From contig NZ_JAFMZK010000007.1 in assembly GCF_029105185.1 (NCBI RefSeq), positions 62,001-126,000 of the forward strand: DNA of 64,000 nt, in the 5' to 3' direction. Source of the DNA: Aliiroseovarius sp. Z3 (lineage in GTDB: Bacteria > Pseudomonadota > Alphaproteobacteria > Rhodobacterales > Rhodobacteraceae). The translations under genes and the position numbers were made by a program. This document shows, in pieces, positions 27,463-36,289 of this stretch. Within the stretch, counting starts at the first letter, position 1, and every line of letters starts with the position of its first letter. The notes beneath the pieces are model-generated. The model was not told where the DNA came from and searched no databases. It saw only the letters and a list, made by a program, of their open reading frames with translations.

Positions 27463-28415
27463 TCCCGAGGGGCCGCTGCCCGGCGCAAACGATCATTGAT
27501 TGCCCGACCCATCCCGTGATCGGGAATCGGCGACACGGCAATTGGCGCATCCCCCTGCGCATCCAACTGGTGCAGAAACCGAAACAGGTTTGCCGCCGCT
27601 TCGACCAGATCGCCGGATGGCGACAGGTTCAGATCAGCTTCGACATGACCGAAGCCCAGCAGGCGCTCGTCGCCCTGTGCGGCTTCGGCATTGAGCCTCA
27701 GGGCGGCATCCGGCGCGTAATGCGATGAAAGCTGGCCGGGAGCCGTGATGCCCGCGCTGGTCTGACGGGTGGCGATGGGCCCGCCAAGGGCCGCCTCGAT
27801 CGCTTCAACCGGCAGGCCACCGGGGCGCAAAAGAACGGGAGCGGGGTCAAACCCGACAATCGTGCTTTCCAACCCAACCTCACACGGGCCGCCATCCAGC
27901 ACAGCCTCGATCCGGCCTGACAGCCCATCAAGCACATGCTGCGCGGTTGACGGGCTGATCCGCCCCGAAGGGTTAGCCGATGGAGCGGCAACAGGCACGC
28001 CAGCGGCGGTAAGCAGCTTGGTCGCAAGCGGATGTGCCGGCACGCGCACGGCAACTGTGGGAAGACCTGCCGAGACAAGGGCTGACAGTGGTCCGCCAGA
28101 CCTGATCGGCAAGACCAGCGTCAATGGCCCCGGCCAAAACGCCTGCGCCAGATCCTGTGCCGCCCCGTCCATCTCCGCGATGTCCAGAACGGCCTCCAAC
28201 GAAGGCACATGTACGATGAGTGGATTAAAGTGAGGGCGGCCCTTGGCTTCGAATATCCGCGCGACGGCATGGTCGTTGGTGGCATCCGCGCCAAGGCCAT
28301 AGACGGTCTCGGTCGGAAAGGACACAAGCGCCCCGGCGCGCAACAGCGTGGCCGCCCGCGCGATACCTGCCGTATCGGCAGTCAGGAATTCGGTATTCAT
28401 GCCCTCTGCGCTCAT
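27459..28415 (-). CDS. L-threonylcarbamoyladenylate synthase (Sua5/YwlC)
   Basis: This enzyme makes threonylcarbamoyl-AMP for the t6A37 modification of tRNAs. The 318-residue protein has SFPTETVYGLGADATND near 33, GRPHFNPLIVHV near 60 and APSANPSGRISPSTAQHV near 140, then a C-terminal Sua5 domain, making it the long Sua5 type rather than TsaC. ATG 28415 is chosen; the frame stays open far upstream but only as antisense to the acyl-CoA dehydrogenase. It is divergent from that gene. Confidence 0.92.
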   Translation of the reverse strand: MSAEGMNTEFLTADTAGIARAATLLRAGALVSFPTETVYGLGADATNDHAVARIFEAKGRPHFNPLIVHVPSLEAVLDIAEMDGAAQDLAQAFWPGPLTLVLPIRSGGPLSALVSAGLPTVAVRVPAHPLATKLLTAAGVPVAAPSANPSGRISPSTAQHVLDGLSGRIEAVLDGGPCEVGLESTIVGFDPAPVLLRPGGLPVEAIEAALGGPIATRQTSAGITAPGQLSSHYAPDAALRLNAEAAQGDERLLGFGHVEADLNLSPSGDLVEAAANLFRFLHQLDAQGDAPIAVSPIPDHGMGRAINDRLRRAAAPRD

Positions 28416-28520
28416 GACGCTGCGTTTTCCTTTGCCACCCTTCAGACCTTCAGTAAGGAAGAATAAAGGCCCAGTTAAGGGCCTATTGCCCAGATGCCAA
28501 GAGATTTGCCGAGGACACAC

Positions 28521-30242
28521 ATGACCTACCGCGCGACAACCGACGATTTTCAGTTCCTGTTCGACCATGTCATCGGCTATGACCAACTGCCCGAAACCGA
28601 GCTGTTCGCAGATGCCACGCCTGATGTGGCGATCGCAGTCCTGACCGAGGCCGGGAAGATGTGCGAAGACATTCTGGCCCCCCTGAACCGCAACGGCGAT
28701 CTGACGCCTGCCAAGCTGGAAAACGGTGTTGTCCGCACCTCGCCCGGTTTTACGGACGGGTATAAGGCGGTCGCCGAGGGCGGCTGGATCGGCATGGCGG
28801 CTGACCCCGAATATGGCGGCATGGGTCTGCCCCTGACCCTGCAAACGGCTGTGAATGACATGATGTCGGCCAGCTGCCTGTCGCTGCAACTGTGCCCCCT
28901 GATGACGCAAGGCCAGATCGAGGCATTGGAGCATCACGCGTCGGACGCGCTGAAAGAGTTGTATCTGCCTAAGCTGATCAGCGGTGAATGGGCGGGTACG
29001 ATGAACCTGACCGAGCCGCAAGCCGGGTCGGATGTGGGGGCACTGTCCACCAAGGCCGAGGATAATGGCGATGGCACTTACGCGATCACCGGGCAGAAGA
29101 TCTTTATCTCGTGGGGGGATAACGACATCACCGGAAACGTCTGCCATCTTGTGCTGGCCCGTCTGCCGGATGGAGCACCTGGCACCAAGGGGATCAGCCT
29201 GTTCATGGTGCCCAAACTGATCCCGGATGAAGATGGCAATCCCGGCGCGACAAACAGCCTGCGCGTGGTCAGTCTGGAACACAAGATGGGCCTGCATGGC
29301 AGCCCCACCGCGGTTATGTCTTTCGACGGCGCCAAGGGGTGGCTGGTTGGTGAACCACACAAAGGCATGGCCGCCATGTTCACGATGATGAACAACGCAC
29401 GCATGGGTGTGGGTGTGCAGGGCTATGGCGTCGGCGAGCGCGCCTATCAGGAAGCCTTGGCCTATGCGATGGAACGCAAGCAGGGGCGCACGCCACTGGG
29501 CGACGCGGGCACCGGGGCAATCATCGACTTTGCCGATGTGCGACGCATGTTGACCCAGATGCGGACCGAGCTTTTCGCCGCCCGGTCGATGGCCATGTCG
29601 CTGGCGCTGGCGCTGGATATGGCCCGCGCGACAGGCGACGAGGACTGGAAAGCGCGCGCCGCGCTTCTGACCCCAATCGTCAAAGCCTATGGCACCGAAA
29701 CGGGTATTCTTGTCAGCCATATGGGTGTGCAGGTGCATGGCGGCATGGGGTTCATCGAGGAAACCGGCGCGGCCCAGCATTCCCGCGATGTGCGCGTGAC
29801 CGCGATTTACGAGGGCACGAACGGCATTCAGGCGATGGACCTTGTGGGTCGCAAGATGATGGACGGCGGCGAGGCTGCGTTCCGCCTGTTGGATGAAATC
29901 GAAACGCAGGCTGAAGCCGCGCGCGCCGATTTCCCCAACATGTCCGAAGCCGTTTGGTCTGCCGCAGAGGACCTGCGCGAAACCATCGAATGGATGGTCG
30001 AGCAATCGGATATGCAAGACCGCTTTGCCGGTGCTGTCCCGTTTCTTATGGGCTTTGCCCGTGTGCTGGGGTCGCATTACCACCTGCGCGCCGCGATTGC
30101 AGAGGGCGGCAAGGGCCCACGCTCGGAGCTTGCGCGTTTCTATATCAACCGCCTGCTGCCGGAACATACCGCGCAATTCGTACAAGCCCGCACCGGGGCG
30201 GCGGGGCTGTATACGCTCAGCCCGGAAGACCTGGCATCGTGA
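28521..30242 (+). CDS. Acyl-CoA dehydrogenase (DmdC-like subfamily)
   Basis: A 573-residue FAD enzyme with the layout of the long acyl-CoA dehydrogenases that include DmdC, the methylmercaptopropionyl-CoA dehydrogenase of DMSP use in roseobacters. It starts MTYRATTDDFQFLFDHVIGY. FAD-binding LTEPQAGSDVGAL is near 160, and the probable catalytic base is Glu431 in AIYEGTNGIQAMD. The extra C-terminal domain runs from about 450. Roseobacters have several paralogues, so true DmdC activity is not certain; general fatty acyl-CoA use is equally possible. Start chosen for GAGGAC just upstream. Confidence 0.85.
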   Translation: MTYRATTDDFQFLFDHVIGYDQLPETELFADATPDVAIAVLTEAGKMCEDILAPLNRNGDLTPAKLENGVVRTSPGFTDGYKAVAEGGWIGMAADPEYGGMGLPLTLQTAVNDMMSASCLSLQLCPLMTQGQIEALEHHASDALKELYLPKLISGEWAGTMNLTEPQAGSDVGALSTKAEDNGDGTYAITGQKIFISWGDNDITGNVCHLVLARLPDGAPGTKGISLFMVPKLIPDEDGNPGATNSLRVVSLEHKMGLHGSPTAVMSFDGAKGWLVGEPHKGMAAMFTMMNNARMGVGVQGYGVGERAYQEALAYAMERKQGRTPLGDAGTGAIIDFADVRRMLTQMRTELFAARSMAMSLALALDMARATGDEDWKARAALLTPIVKAYGTETGILVSHMGVQVHGGMGFIEETGAAQHSRDVRVTAIYEGTNGIQAMDLVGRKMMDGGEAAFRLLDEIETQAEAARADFPNMSEAVWSAAEDLRETIEWMVEQSDMQDRFAGAVPFLMGFARVLGSHYHLRAAIAEGGKGPRSELARFYINRLLPEHTAQFVQARTGAAGLYTLSPEDLAS

Positions 30243-31282
30243 ACAAACCGACGCCAAGCACGCTGCACTTCCCCTTCCCGGAGGCTCCGGGCGAGGGCAA
30301 TGCTATGGAAGTGGCACAAGGCGTCCTTTGGATGCGATTGCCGCTGCCCATGGCGCTGGATCATGTCAACGTCTTTGCCTTCGACGACCCCGAAGGATGG
30401 ACCATTGTCGATACGGGTTTTGATTCGAAGAAAACCCGCGGCATCTGGCAAAAGCTGTTGGCCGGACCCCTTGACCGAAAGCCCATTGCACGGGTGATCG
30501 TGACCCATCACCACCCCGACCATGTCGGGCTTGCCGGTTGGTTCCAGCGCGAACAAGGGGCCGAGCTTGTGACCACACGCACCGCATGGCTGTTCGCACG
30601 CATGTTGCTGCTGGATGAGCAAATGGTGCCGGTCGACGAAACCCTGGCCTATTGGCGCGCGGCGGGCATGGCACCCGAGGTTTACCAAAAGCGGCTGACC
30701 GAACGACCCTTCAACTATGCCGACATCGTGGCCGACATGCCGCTGGGCTTCAAACGGATCAAGGAAGGCAGCCGCATTCACTTTGGTGGGCGGGATTGGG
30801 ATGTGCGAATTGGCAACGGCCACGCGCCCGAGCACGCGACGCTTTGGTCGACGGATGGCGCGCTGGTGATCGGAGGCGATCAGCTTCTGGCGACGATCAG
30901 CCCAAATCTGGGGGTTTATGCCACAGAACCCGAGGCTGACCCGGTCGGGGAATGGCTGGAAGCCTGCGAACGCCTGTCACACTACGCGACCCCGGACCAA
31001 CTTGTCCTACCGGGTCACAAACTGCCCTTCACCGGCTTGCCCACACGAATGCGTCAGCTGATCTCCAACCATCACCACGCGCTGGACCGGCTGGAGGCCT
31101 TTCTGACTGATCCCCACGTGGCTGGCGATTGCTTCCCGCCGCTGTTCAAGCGCGAGATTTCGGGGGGTGAATACGGCTTGGCACTGGTCGAAGCCGTGGG
31201 GCACCTGAACCATCTGCTGCATGAAGGGCGCGTCACACGCACCCGGCGCGAAGACGGCGCGTGGCTGTGGCAGAAAGCCTAG
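30239..31282 (+). CDS. MBL-fold metallo-hydrolase
   Basis: The 347-residue protein has the metallo-beta-lactamase signature VTHHHPDHVGLAGWF near 88, GNGHAPEHATLW near 195 and LPGHKLPFTG near 257. The GTG start shares bases with the acyl-CoA dehydrogenase stop (GTGA), so the two genes are coupled. The family is LACTB2-like; a thioesterase or glyoxalase-II-like activity acting with the dehydrogenase is possible but unproven. Its 3' end overlaps the convergent reductase gene by 4 bp. Confidence 0.88.
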   Translation: MNKPTPSTLHFPFPEAPGEGNAMEVAQGVLWMRLPLPMALDHVNVFAFDDPEGWTIVDTGFDSKKTRGIWQKLLAGPLDRKPIARVIVTHHHPDHVGLAGWFQREQGAELVTTRTAWLFARMLLLDEQMVPVDETLAYWRAAGMAPEVYQKRLTERPFNYADIVADMPLGFKRIKEGSRIHFGGRDWDVRIGNGHAPEHATLWSTDGALVIGGDQLLATISPNLGVYATEPEADPVGEWLEACERLSHYATPDQLVLPGHKLPFTGLPTRMRQLISNHHHALDRLEAFLTDPHVAGDCFPPLFKREISGGEYGLALVEAVGHLNHLLHEGRVTRTRREDGAWLWQKA

Positions 31283-32229
31283 CCGCGCCCACGCGGCACC
31301 ACCTCGTATCCCGGTTCTTCCGGCTCATCATCCACCATCTCGGCGGGAAAGCCGGGGGCGGTGATGTCCAGCCCTGTCGCCTCTTCCAACCTGCGGATAA
31401 TGTCATCTGACTGCGCCCGTTCGCCGTAGCGCGCAATGCCGTCGTTGAATATCTCGACCATCAGGGGCGAGATTTCCAGCGGCACGCCGGCCCGGTCAGC
31501 GATAGCCTGAAACAAGCCAATATCCTTTTCCACAAGGTCCATGGTGAAGGAAATGTCGCGCGATCCGTTCAGGATCACCTGACTTTCCGTTTCATGTACG
31601 AAGGATGTGCCAGACGAGATTTTGATCGCTTCATAGGTGGTCGCAAGATCAAGCCCGGCGGCTTTCATCGTCACCAAAGCCTCGCAACAGGTCAGAAGGT
31701 TGGCGGTCGCCAGATAGTTGGTCATCACCTTCAAAACCGAGGCCGAGCCAAGCGGACCGGTATGCAGAACCCGGCGGCCCATTGTGGTCAGAAGGGGCAG
31801 CACCCGTTCAAACGTCGCCCGCTCACAACCCGCAAAAATCGAGATATTGCCCGTATCCGCCCGGTGACATCCACCCGACACCGGGCAGTCAACAGCATCG
31901 CCACCGCGCGCGATCACCTCGGCGCCCAGCCGTTTCACCTCGGCCTCATCCGTGGTGGACATTTCCAGCCAGATCTTGCCGGGCCGCACGTGGTCCAGCA
32001 TTTGGCTGACCACGGCATCCGAAGCCGCAGGCGACGGCAGGCATGTGATGACGATGTCGCAATCCCCCATCAATGCAGCCGGGTTGTGCGCCGGTTTCGC
32101 ACCACGGGCGACAAAATCCGCAACGATTTCAGGGGCAAGGTCAAGCACTGTCAAATCTTTACCGTTGCGCAACAGACTGCCCGCCAGTTTCCCGCCGACA
32201 TTCCCCAGACCGATGAACCCTATTTTCAC
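31279..32229 (-). CDS. NAD(P)-dependent oxidoreductase, 3-hydroxyisobutyrate dehydrogenase family
   Basis: A 316-residue beta-hydroxyacid dehydrogenase: nucleotide-binding KIGFIGLGNVGGKLAGSL at the N-terminus, DCPVSGGCHRADTGN near 115 (substrate loop) and the catalytic lysine in GSASVLKVMTNYL near 167. The GTG start at 32229 has GGAGGA upstream. The substrate could be 3-hydroxyisobutyrate, tartronate semialdehyde or a related acid. It is convergent with the MBL hydrolase and divergent from the DUF6173 gene. Confidence 0.87.
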   Translation of the reverse strand: MKIGFIGLGNVGGKLAGSLLRNGKDLTVLDLAPEIVADFVARGAKPAHNPAALMGDCDIVITCLPSPAASDAVVSQMLDHVRPGKIWLEMSTTDEAEVKRLGAEVIARGGDAVDCPVSGGCHRADTGNISIFAGCERATFERVLPLLTTMGRRVLHTGPLGSASVLKVMTNYLATANLLTCCEALVTMKAAGLDLATTYEAIKISSGTSFVHETESQVILNGSRDISFTMDLVEKDIGLFQAIADRAGVPLEISPLMVEIFNDGIARYGERAQSDDIIRRLEEATGLDITAPGFPAEMVDDEPEEPGYEVVPRGRG

Positions 32230-32378
32230 AGTTGTTCCTCCACGATGGGCCAACGCCCAGATCAATCCAGCCTATGCCCTAGGTTGCAAGACCGCACCGC
32301 TCTCGTGATCGTCACGTGACGGCATTGTATGCTTGTGCCACAAAGGGCTGAGTGAACTGTAAATCGTTGTGAGGCCAG

Positions 32379-32840
32379 ATGGCGAAGAAAAAGCAGACAA
32401 ACCGTTCAAACCCGCCCCGCGCACATACCGCCAAATGCAGCGAGGACGGGCCAGTTGTCGTTGACGACAAACCCTTGCCGAAGAAAGTCGCCGAAACGCC
32501 ACTGGAACAGAAAAGCCCGGCTGAATGGGCGTATGAGCGGCTGATCCTTTATATCAAGAACTTCGAAGAGCAGTTGGACAACGAGCACGAGGTCGCGATG
32601 GGCTTTACCGGCGGTGATGCAGGTGTGCTTCGGATCGAAGGGATCGGCTATTTCGACCCTGACGTGCTGACCTTTTATGGCTCGGACGGAGAGGGCATGA
32701 AAACGCAGCTTATCCAACATGTTAGCCAATTGTCAGTTATGCTGCGCGCCTTGCCCAAGCGCGTGGAAAGCGAAGCCCCCAATCGCATTGGTTTCCGGCT
32801 GGCTGCCGAGTTAGAGGAAGATGTCACGCCGGATGCCTAA
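32379..32840 (+). CDS. DUF6173-like hypothetical protein
   Basis: This 153-residue soluble protein has a basic, low-complexity N-terminus (about 1-48) and a folded part that includes EWAYERLILYIKNFEEQLD and GFTGGDAGVLRIEGIGY. It resembles roseobacter proteins annotated DUF6173, recalled rather than checked. Function is unknown. It has its own ATG with a GAGG upstream and no partner gene. Confidence 0.6.
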   Translation: MAKKKQTNRSNPPRAHTAKCSEDGPVVVDDKPLPKKVAETPLEQKSPAEWAYERLILYIKNFEEQLDNEHEVAMGFTGGDAGVLRIEGIGYFDPDVLTFYGSDGEGMKTQLIQHVSQLSVMLRALPKRVESEAPNRIGFRLAAELEEDVTPDA

Positions 32841-32919
32841 CCCGCAAACCGGCTCGTGACAGGCGGTTTCAAATCGGTTATTCGAAACATCAACGCTTTT
32901 TGTGAACAGGAAACATACA

Positions 32920-33054
32920 ATGGAAGATCACGTACACGGCACAATGGACTCTGGCACGCACGAGAAAACCTTTGAAGGTTTCGTCAAATTCTCGGCCCGC
33001 GCTGTTATCGCTTTCCTGGTGGTTCTGATCCTGTTGGCGATGTTCAACGCCTGA
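32920..33054 (+). CDS. aa3-type cytochrome c oxidase subunit IV
   Basis: A 44-residue protein starting MEDHVHGTMD and containing HEKTFEGFVKF, then one membrane helix (AVIAFLVVLILLAMF) ending FNA. This is the short subunit IV of alphaproteobacterial aa3 oxidases, a single-helix component of the complex in the inner membrane. In these genomes it is usually encoded away from the other oxidase genes, as here. AACAGGAAA precedes the ATG. Confidence 0.85.
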   Translation: MEDHVHGTMDSGTHEKTFEGFVKFSARAVIAFLVVLILLAMFNA

Positions 33055-33088
33055 AGCCACTTCGTGCCGGTGTAGTTAGGATTTCCCA

Positions 33089-33685
33089 ATGTTACGACTG
33101 ATCATGGCGGTGTCGCTTTTGCTGACCCTTGCGGCCTGTGGTGGCGCGGATAATGTCTGGGCCAGCGACGAAGCTGTGGCGCGTGCGAAATACCGCCATG
33201 GTGGTCCGACCAAGATCACCCTGTTCACCGTGGTTTCGAACAAATCCGGGGCGGGCGCGCATTCGTCGCTTCTGATCAATGGGTCCGAGCGGCTGATCTT
33301 TGATCCGGCTGGCACGTGGCACCATCCAAATCTGCCCGAGCGCCACGATGTGCATTACGGCATGACGGACAAGGCCGTCGATTTCTATATCGATTACCAT
33401 GCCCGCATCACCTATCACGTCGTGCAGCAGGATATCATCGTCAGCCCGCAGGTTGCGGAAATGGCCATCCGCGCCGTGGAACGGTATGGCGCGGTTCCCA
33501 AGGCGCAATGCGCGACGTCTGTCGGGGCCATCCTGCGCAGCTTGCCGGGGTTTCAATCCATCTCGCCATCAATGTTTCCGAAGAAGATCATGCAACAATT
33601 CGGCGCCCTGCCCGGCGTGACCGAACGCAAGTTCTATGACAATGATCCCGAAGAAAACGGCGAGATTCTGACGCGCGGCATCTGA
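33089..33685 (+). CDS. Lipoprotein, possible permuted NlpC/P60-like hydrolase
   Basis: A 198-residue predicted lipoprotein: hydrophobic signal (5-15) followed by lipobox LAAC with Cys17. GAHSSLLINGSERLIFDP near 55 supplies a histidine, and QCATSVGAILRSLPGF near 140 a cysteine in a helix start. Histidine before cysteine is the order seen in circularly permuted papain-fold (YiiX/NlpC-P60-like) proteins, so a peptidoglycan or lipid hydrolase role is an inference. No partner gene is adjacent; the gene is 34 bp after the oxidase subunit gene. Confidence 0.6.
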   Translation: MLRLIMAVSLLLTLAACGGADNVWASDEAVARAKYRHGGPTKITLFTVVSNKSGAGAHSSLLINGSERLIFDPAGTWHHPNLPERHDVHYGMTDKAVDFYIDYHARITYHVVQQDIIVSPQVAEMAIRAVERYGAVPKAQCATSVGAILRSLPGFQSISPSMFPKKIMQQFGALPGVTERKFYDNDPEENGEILTRGI

Positions 33686-33694
33686 CCCGCGCGT

Positions 33695-34024
33695 TTATCC
33701 CAACATGTAAAGCAAACCGTAAAGCGTGGCCGCGCCGGACAGGATCGCGGCCAGCACATTTCGGCTGAAATACCCAACGGACAGCGTCATCAGCGCCGCA
33801 GCCAGTCGGGCGGGATCGGTCATCCCACCGGTCGCTGATGGCCACAGAACCAGCGGGGCCACCAGCCCCGGCAACACTGCAACGGGCGTATAGCGCAGGT
33901 GGCGCAGCAACCATTCGGGCATCGGACGGTCGCCGACAATACCCAGAAAGCTGAACCGGATCAGAAAACTGCCAATCGCCAGCGCGACGATCACGATCCA
34001 AACCGTTGTGTGATTCGCAATCAT
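33695..34024 (-). CDS. AzlD family branched-chain amino acid exporter subunit
   Basis: A 109-residue protein with three or four membrane segments and FLIRFSFLGIVGDRPMP, RYTPVAVLPGLVAPLVLWP as in the AzlD family. AzlC and AzlD together export branched-chain amino acids in other bacteria. ATG 34024 overlaps the azlC stop by 4 bp, which fixes the start; the open frame further upstream lies within azlC. Confidence 0.9.
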   Translation of the reverse strand: MIANHTTVWIVIVALAIGSFLIRFSFLGIVGDRPMPEWLLRHLRYTPVAVLPGLVAPLVLWPSATGGMTDPARLAAALMTLSVGYFSRNVLAAILSGAATLYGLLYMLG

Positions 34025-34734
34025 TGTCCCGCCTTTCTTGTCATCAGAAGCTCGACCTGTGCCCCGACAATCATTGCACCAATGGCGGCGACCAGAAGCC
34101 CGGAGCCATAGGGCATCCACGCCAGCAAAAGCGCCAGCACGACGGACGTCGCCGCCGACGTCACATGCGCCAAGGTACGCAATGCTGGCGCGATCATCGC
34201 AAGGAACGTAATCGGCAACGCGAAATCGAGCGCAAATTCAGGCGGCACCTGCGTCCCGGCCACTGCGCCGACATAGCTTGCGCCGTACCAAAGTGGCGCC
34301 AGCGGCGCGACCGTTCCGATGTAATAGGCGAAACGTTCCGAGACGGTCAGGTCGCGCTCCATCTCGAACTTGATCTGGGACAGGGCATAGGCCTGATCCA
34401 CCATGAAATAGGCCACCAGCGCACGTTTCCACATCGGCGCCTGCCCCAGATACGGGGTCAGGGATGCGCTGTACATCGCCATGCGCATGTTCACCGCCAG
34501 CGCTGTCAGGATCACAATGATCGTAGGCGCATTCTCGGTCATCAATTGCACGGCGGTGAATTGCGCAGCCCCCGCGATCACCAGCACCGAAAAGCTCATG
34601 ACCTCGACCACATTCAACCCGGCTTCGGTCGCGACCACGCCAAAGAGCGCGGCGAACGGAACGATCACCAAGGCAAACGGCAAGGCGTCACGCGCCCCTC
34701 GCAGGAAGTGTCTTTTGGGGTTGGACGAAGTCAT
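34021..34734 (-). CDS. AzlC family branched-chain amino acid exporter subunit
   Basis: A 237-residue membrane protein with LRGARDALPFALVIVPFAALFG near the N-terminus and MVDQAYALSQ near 117, characteristic of AzlC. About seven hydrophobic segments. It is the partner of the following azlD. Substrates are inferred from the family only. Divergent from fdhD with a gap of about 50 bp. Confidence 0.88.
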   Translation of the reverse strand: MTSSNPKRHFLRGARDALPFALVIVPFAALFGVVATEAGLNVVEVMSFSVLVIAGAAQFTAVQLMTENAPTIIVILTALAVNMRMAMYSASLTPYLGQAPMWKRALVAYFMVDQAYALSQIKFEMERDLTVSERFAYYIGTVAPLAPLWYGASYVGAVAGTQVPPEFALDFALPITFLAMIAPALRTLAHVTSAATSVVLALLLAWMPYGSGLLVAAIGAMIVGAQVELLMTRKAGQ

Positions 34735-34787
34735 AATCGGGTCCTAAGTTGCGCATTACGCTTACGGCGTCATGGCAGGAGTTGCAA

Positions 34788-35672
34788 TTGGTCACCCAAG
34801 ACAAACTTTCCGACTATCTGATCGCGCCAAACCCTTCGGCTGACCGCCTGACGCGTGTCGTCGATGGCCATGATGAGGCAGGTGCCCCTGCACGTATTTC
34901 GGTGGTCGAGGAACGCCCCCTGACCATCTTCCTGAACAAGCGCGAGATCGTGACCGCCATGACCATCGGTGATTATCCCGACTATCTGGCGCTTGGGTTC
35001 CTGCGCAATCAGGGGATGTTGTCCGAGGCGGACCAGATCACCGGCGTCGATTATGACGAAGACATCGACACTGTCGTCGTGCGCACCGAGGTCGAGACGG
35101 ATTACGAGGATAAGCTGGCCCGCAAAACGCGCACCTCGGGCTGTGCGGTCGGCACCGTGTTTGGTGACATGATGGAAGGGCTTGAGGGCTTGACCCTGCC
35201 CCCGGCACCGCTGAAGACATCGTGGCTTTATGCGCTGGCGCAAAAGATCAACCGCACCCCGTCGCTCTATCTTGAAGCCGGCGCCATCCACGGCACCGTC
35301 CTGTGCCACGAAGACCGCCCGCTGGTCTATATGGAGGATGTGGGCCGCCACAACGCCGTCGACAAGGTGGCAGGCTGGATGCTGTCCGAAAGTGTAACCG
35401 GGGCGGACAAGATCCTCTACACCACAGGTCGCCTGACATCCGAGATGGTGATCAAGACCGCGCAAATGGGCATCCCGGTTCTTGTATCGCGATCTGGCTT
35501 TACCGCATGGGGTGTAGAAATTGCGCGCGATGTTGGCCTGACCCTGATCGGGCGGATGCGCGGGCAGCGGTTCACCTGCCTGTCCGGCGAAGACCGGCTG
35601 ATCCGCGACATGGACCCGGCGCATGTGGCGCACGAAGAACGCAAGTACCGTCGCAAGGGGGCAGGCGCATGA
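34788..35672 (+). CDS. fdhD: Formate dehydrogenase accessory sulfurtransferase FdhD
   Basis: FdhD passes sulfur to the molybdenum cofactor of formate dehydrogenase. The 294-residue protein has GDYPDYLALGFL near 62, RTSGCAVGTVFGD with Cys119 in the place of the active-loop cysteine, and EDVGRHNAVDKVAGWML near 197. The second cysteine of the E. coli CxxC loop is absent. TTG 34788 is proposed because AGGAG lies 6 bp upstream; TTG 34749 is an alternative. mobA overlaps the stop by 4 bp. Confidence 0.9.
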   Translation: MVTQDKLSDYLIAPNPSADRLTRVVDGHDEAGAPARISVVEERPLTIFLNKREIVTAMTIGDYPDYLALGFLRNQGMLSEADQITGVDYDEDIDTVVVRTEVETDYEDKLARKTRTSGCAVGTVFGDMMEGLEGLTLPPAPLKTSWLYALAQKINRTPSLYLEAGAIHGTVLCHEDRPLVYMEDVGRHNAVDKVAGWMLSESVTGADKILYTTGRLTSEMVIKTAQMGIPVLVSRSGFTAWGVEIARDVGLTLIGRMRGQRFTCLSGEDRLIRDMDPAHVAHEERKYRRKGAGA

Positions 35673-36289
35673 CGCGACCGGTCGGAATTATCCTTGCAGG
35701 CGGGTTGGCGACACGCATGGGCGGCGGCGACAAGGGGTTGATGCGATTGGGGGATGGCACGCTCTTGTCGCACGTGATCAGCCGCCTGGCGCCACAAGTG
35801 GACGGATTGGCGCTGAATGCCAATGGCGACCCCGCGCGTTTTGACGACCTTGCCTTGCCGGTTTTGCCAGACAGCATCGACGGTTTCGCAGGGCCGCTTG
35901 CAGGCGTGTTGGCCGGTCTTGACTGGGCAGCCAGCCACGGCGCGAAGCAGGTGGTGTCCGTCGCAGCAGATACGCCTTTTTTTCCACGCGATCTGGTTGA
36001 TCGGTTGTCGAAAGCTGCCGACGACGCACAAGCCCCGATCGCTCTGGCCGCCACCCGCGATCCGGACCGCGGCCCGATGCGACAACCGACCTTCGGGCTG
36101 TGGGACGTTTCGTTGCGCGACGATTTGCGCAACGCGCTGCAGGGCGGGTTGCGCAAGGTCGTTCAGTGGACCGACAAACATGGGGCCGCAATGGCCATCT
36201 TCGACCCGAACCCACATGATCCGTTTTTCAACGTGAACACGCCCGAAGATCTTGCCCATGCGCAAAATATGCTGGAGACCGCGCCATGA
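35669..36289 (+). CDS. mobA: Molybdenum cofactor guanylyltransferase
   Basis: MobA joins GMP to molybdopterin. The 206-residue protein starts with the nucleotide-binding pattern VGIILAGGLATRMGGGDKG and has VVSVAADTPFFPRDL near 100 and HDPFFNVNTPEDL near 185. ATG 35669 overlaps fdhD by 4 bp and the stop overlaps the mobB-moeA gene by 4 bp, so the set is translated as one block. Confidence 0.93.
   Translation: MTRPVGIILAGGLATRMGGGDKGLMRLGDGTLLSHVISRLAPQVDGLALNANGDPARFDDLALPVLPDSIDGFAGPLAGVLAGLDWAASHGAKQVVSVAADTPFFPRDLVDRLSKAADDAQAPIALAATRDPDRGPMRQPTFGLWDVSLRDDLRNALQGGLRKVVQWTDKHGAAMAIFDPNPHDPFFNVNTPEDLAHAQNMLETAP

Noticed and set aside
28416-30257. 932-residue minus-strand frame over the acyl-CoA dehydrogenase
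   Set aside because: The frame is open from sua5 backwards over the whole dehydrogenase gene, but only the sua5 part has family motifs; the rest is antisense with Ala, Arg and His bias typical of GC-rich shadow frames.
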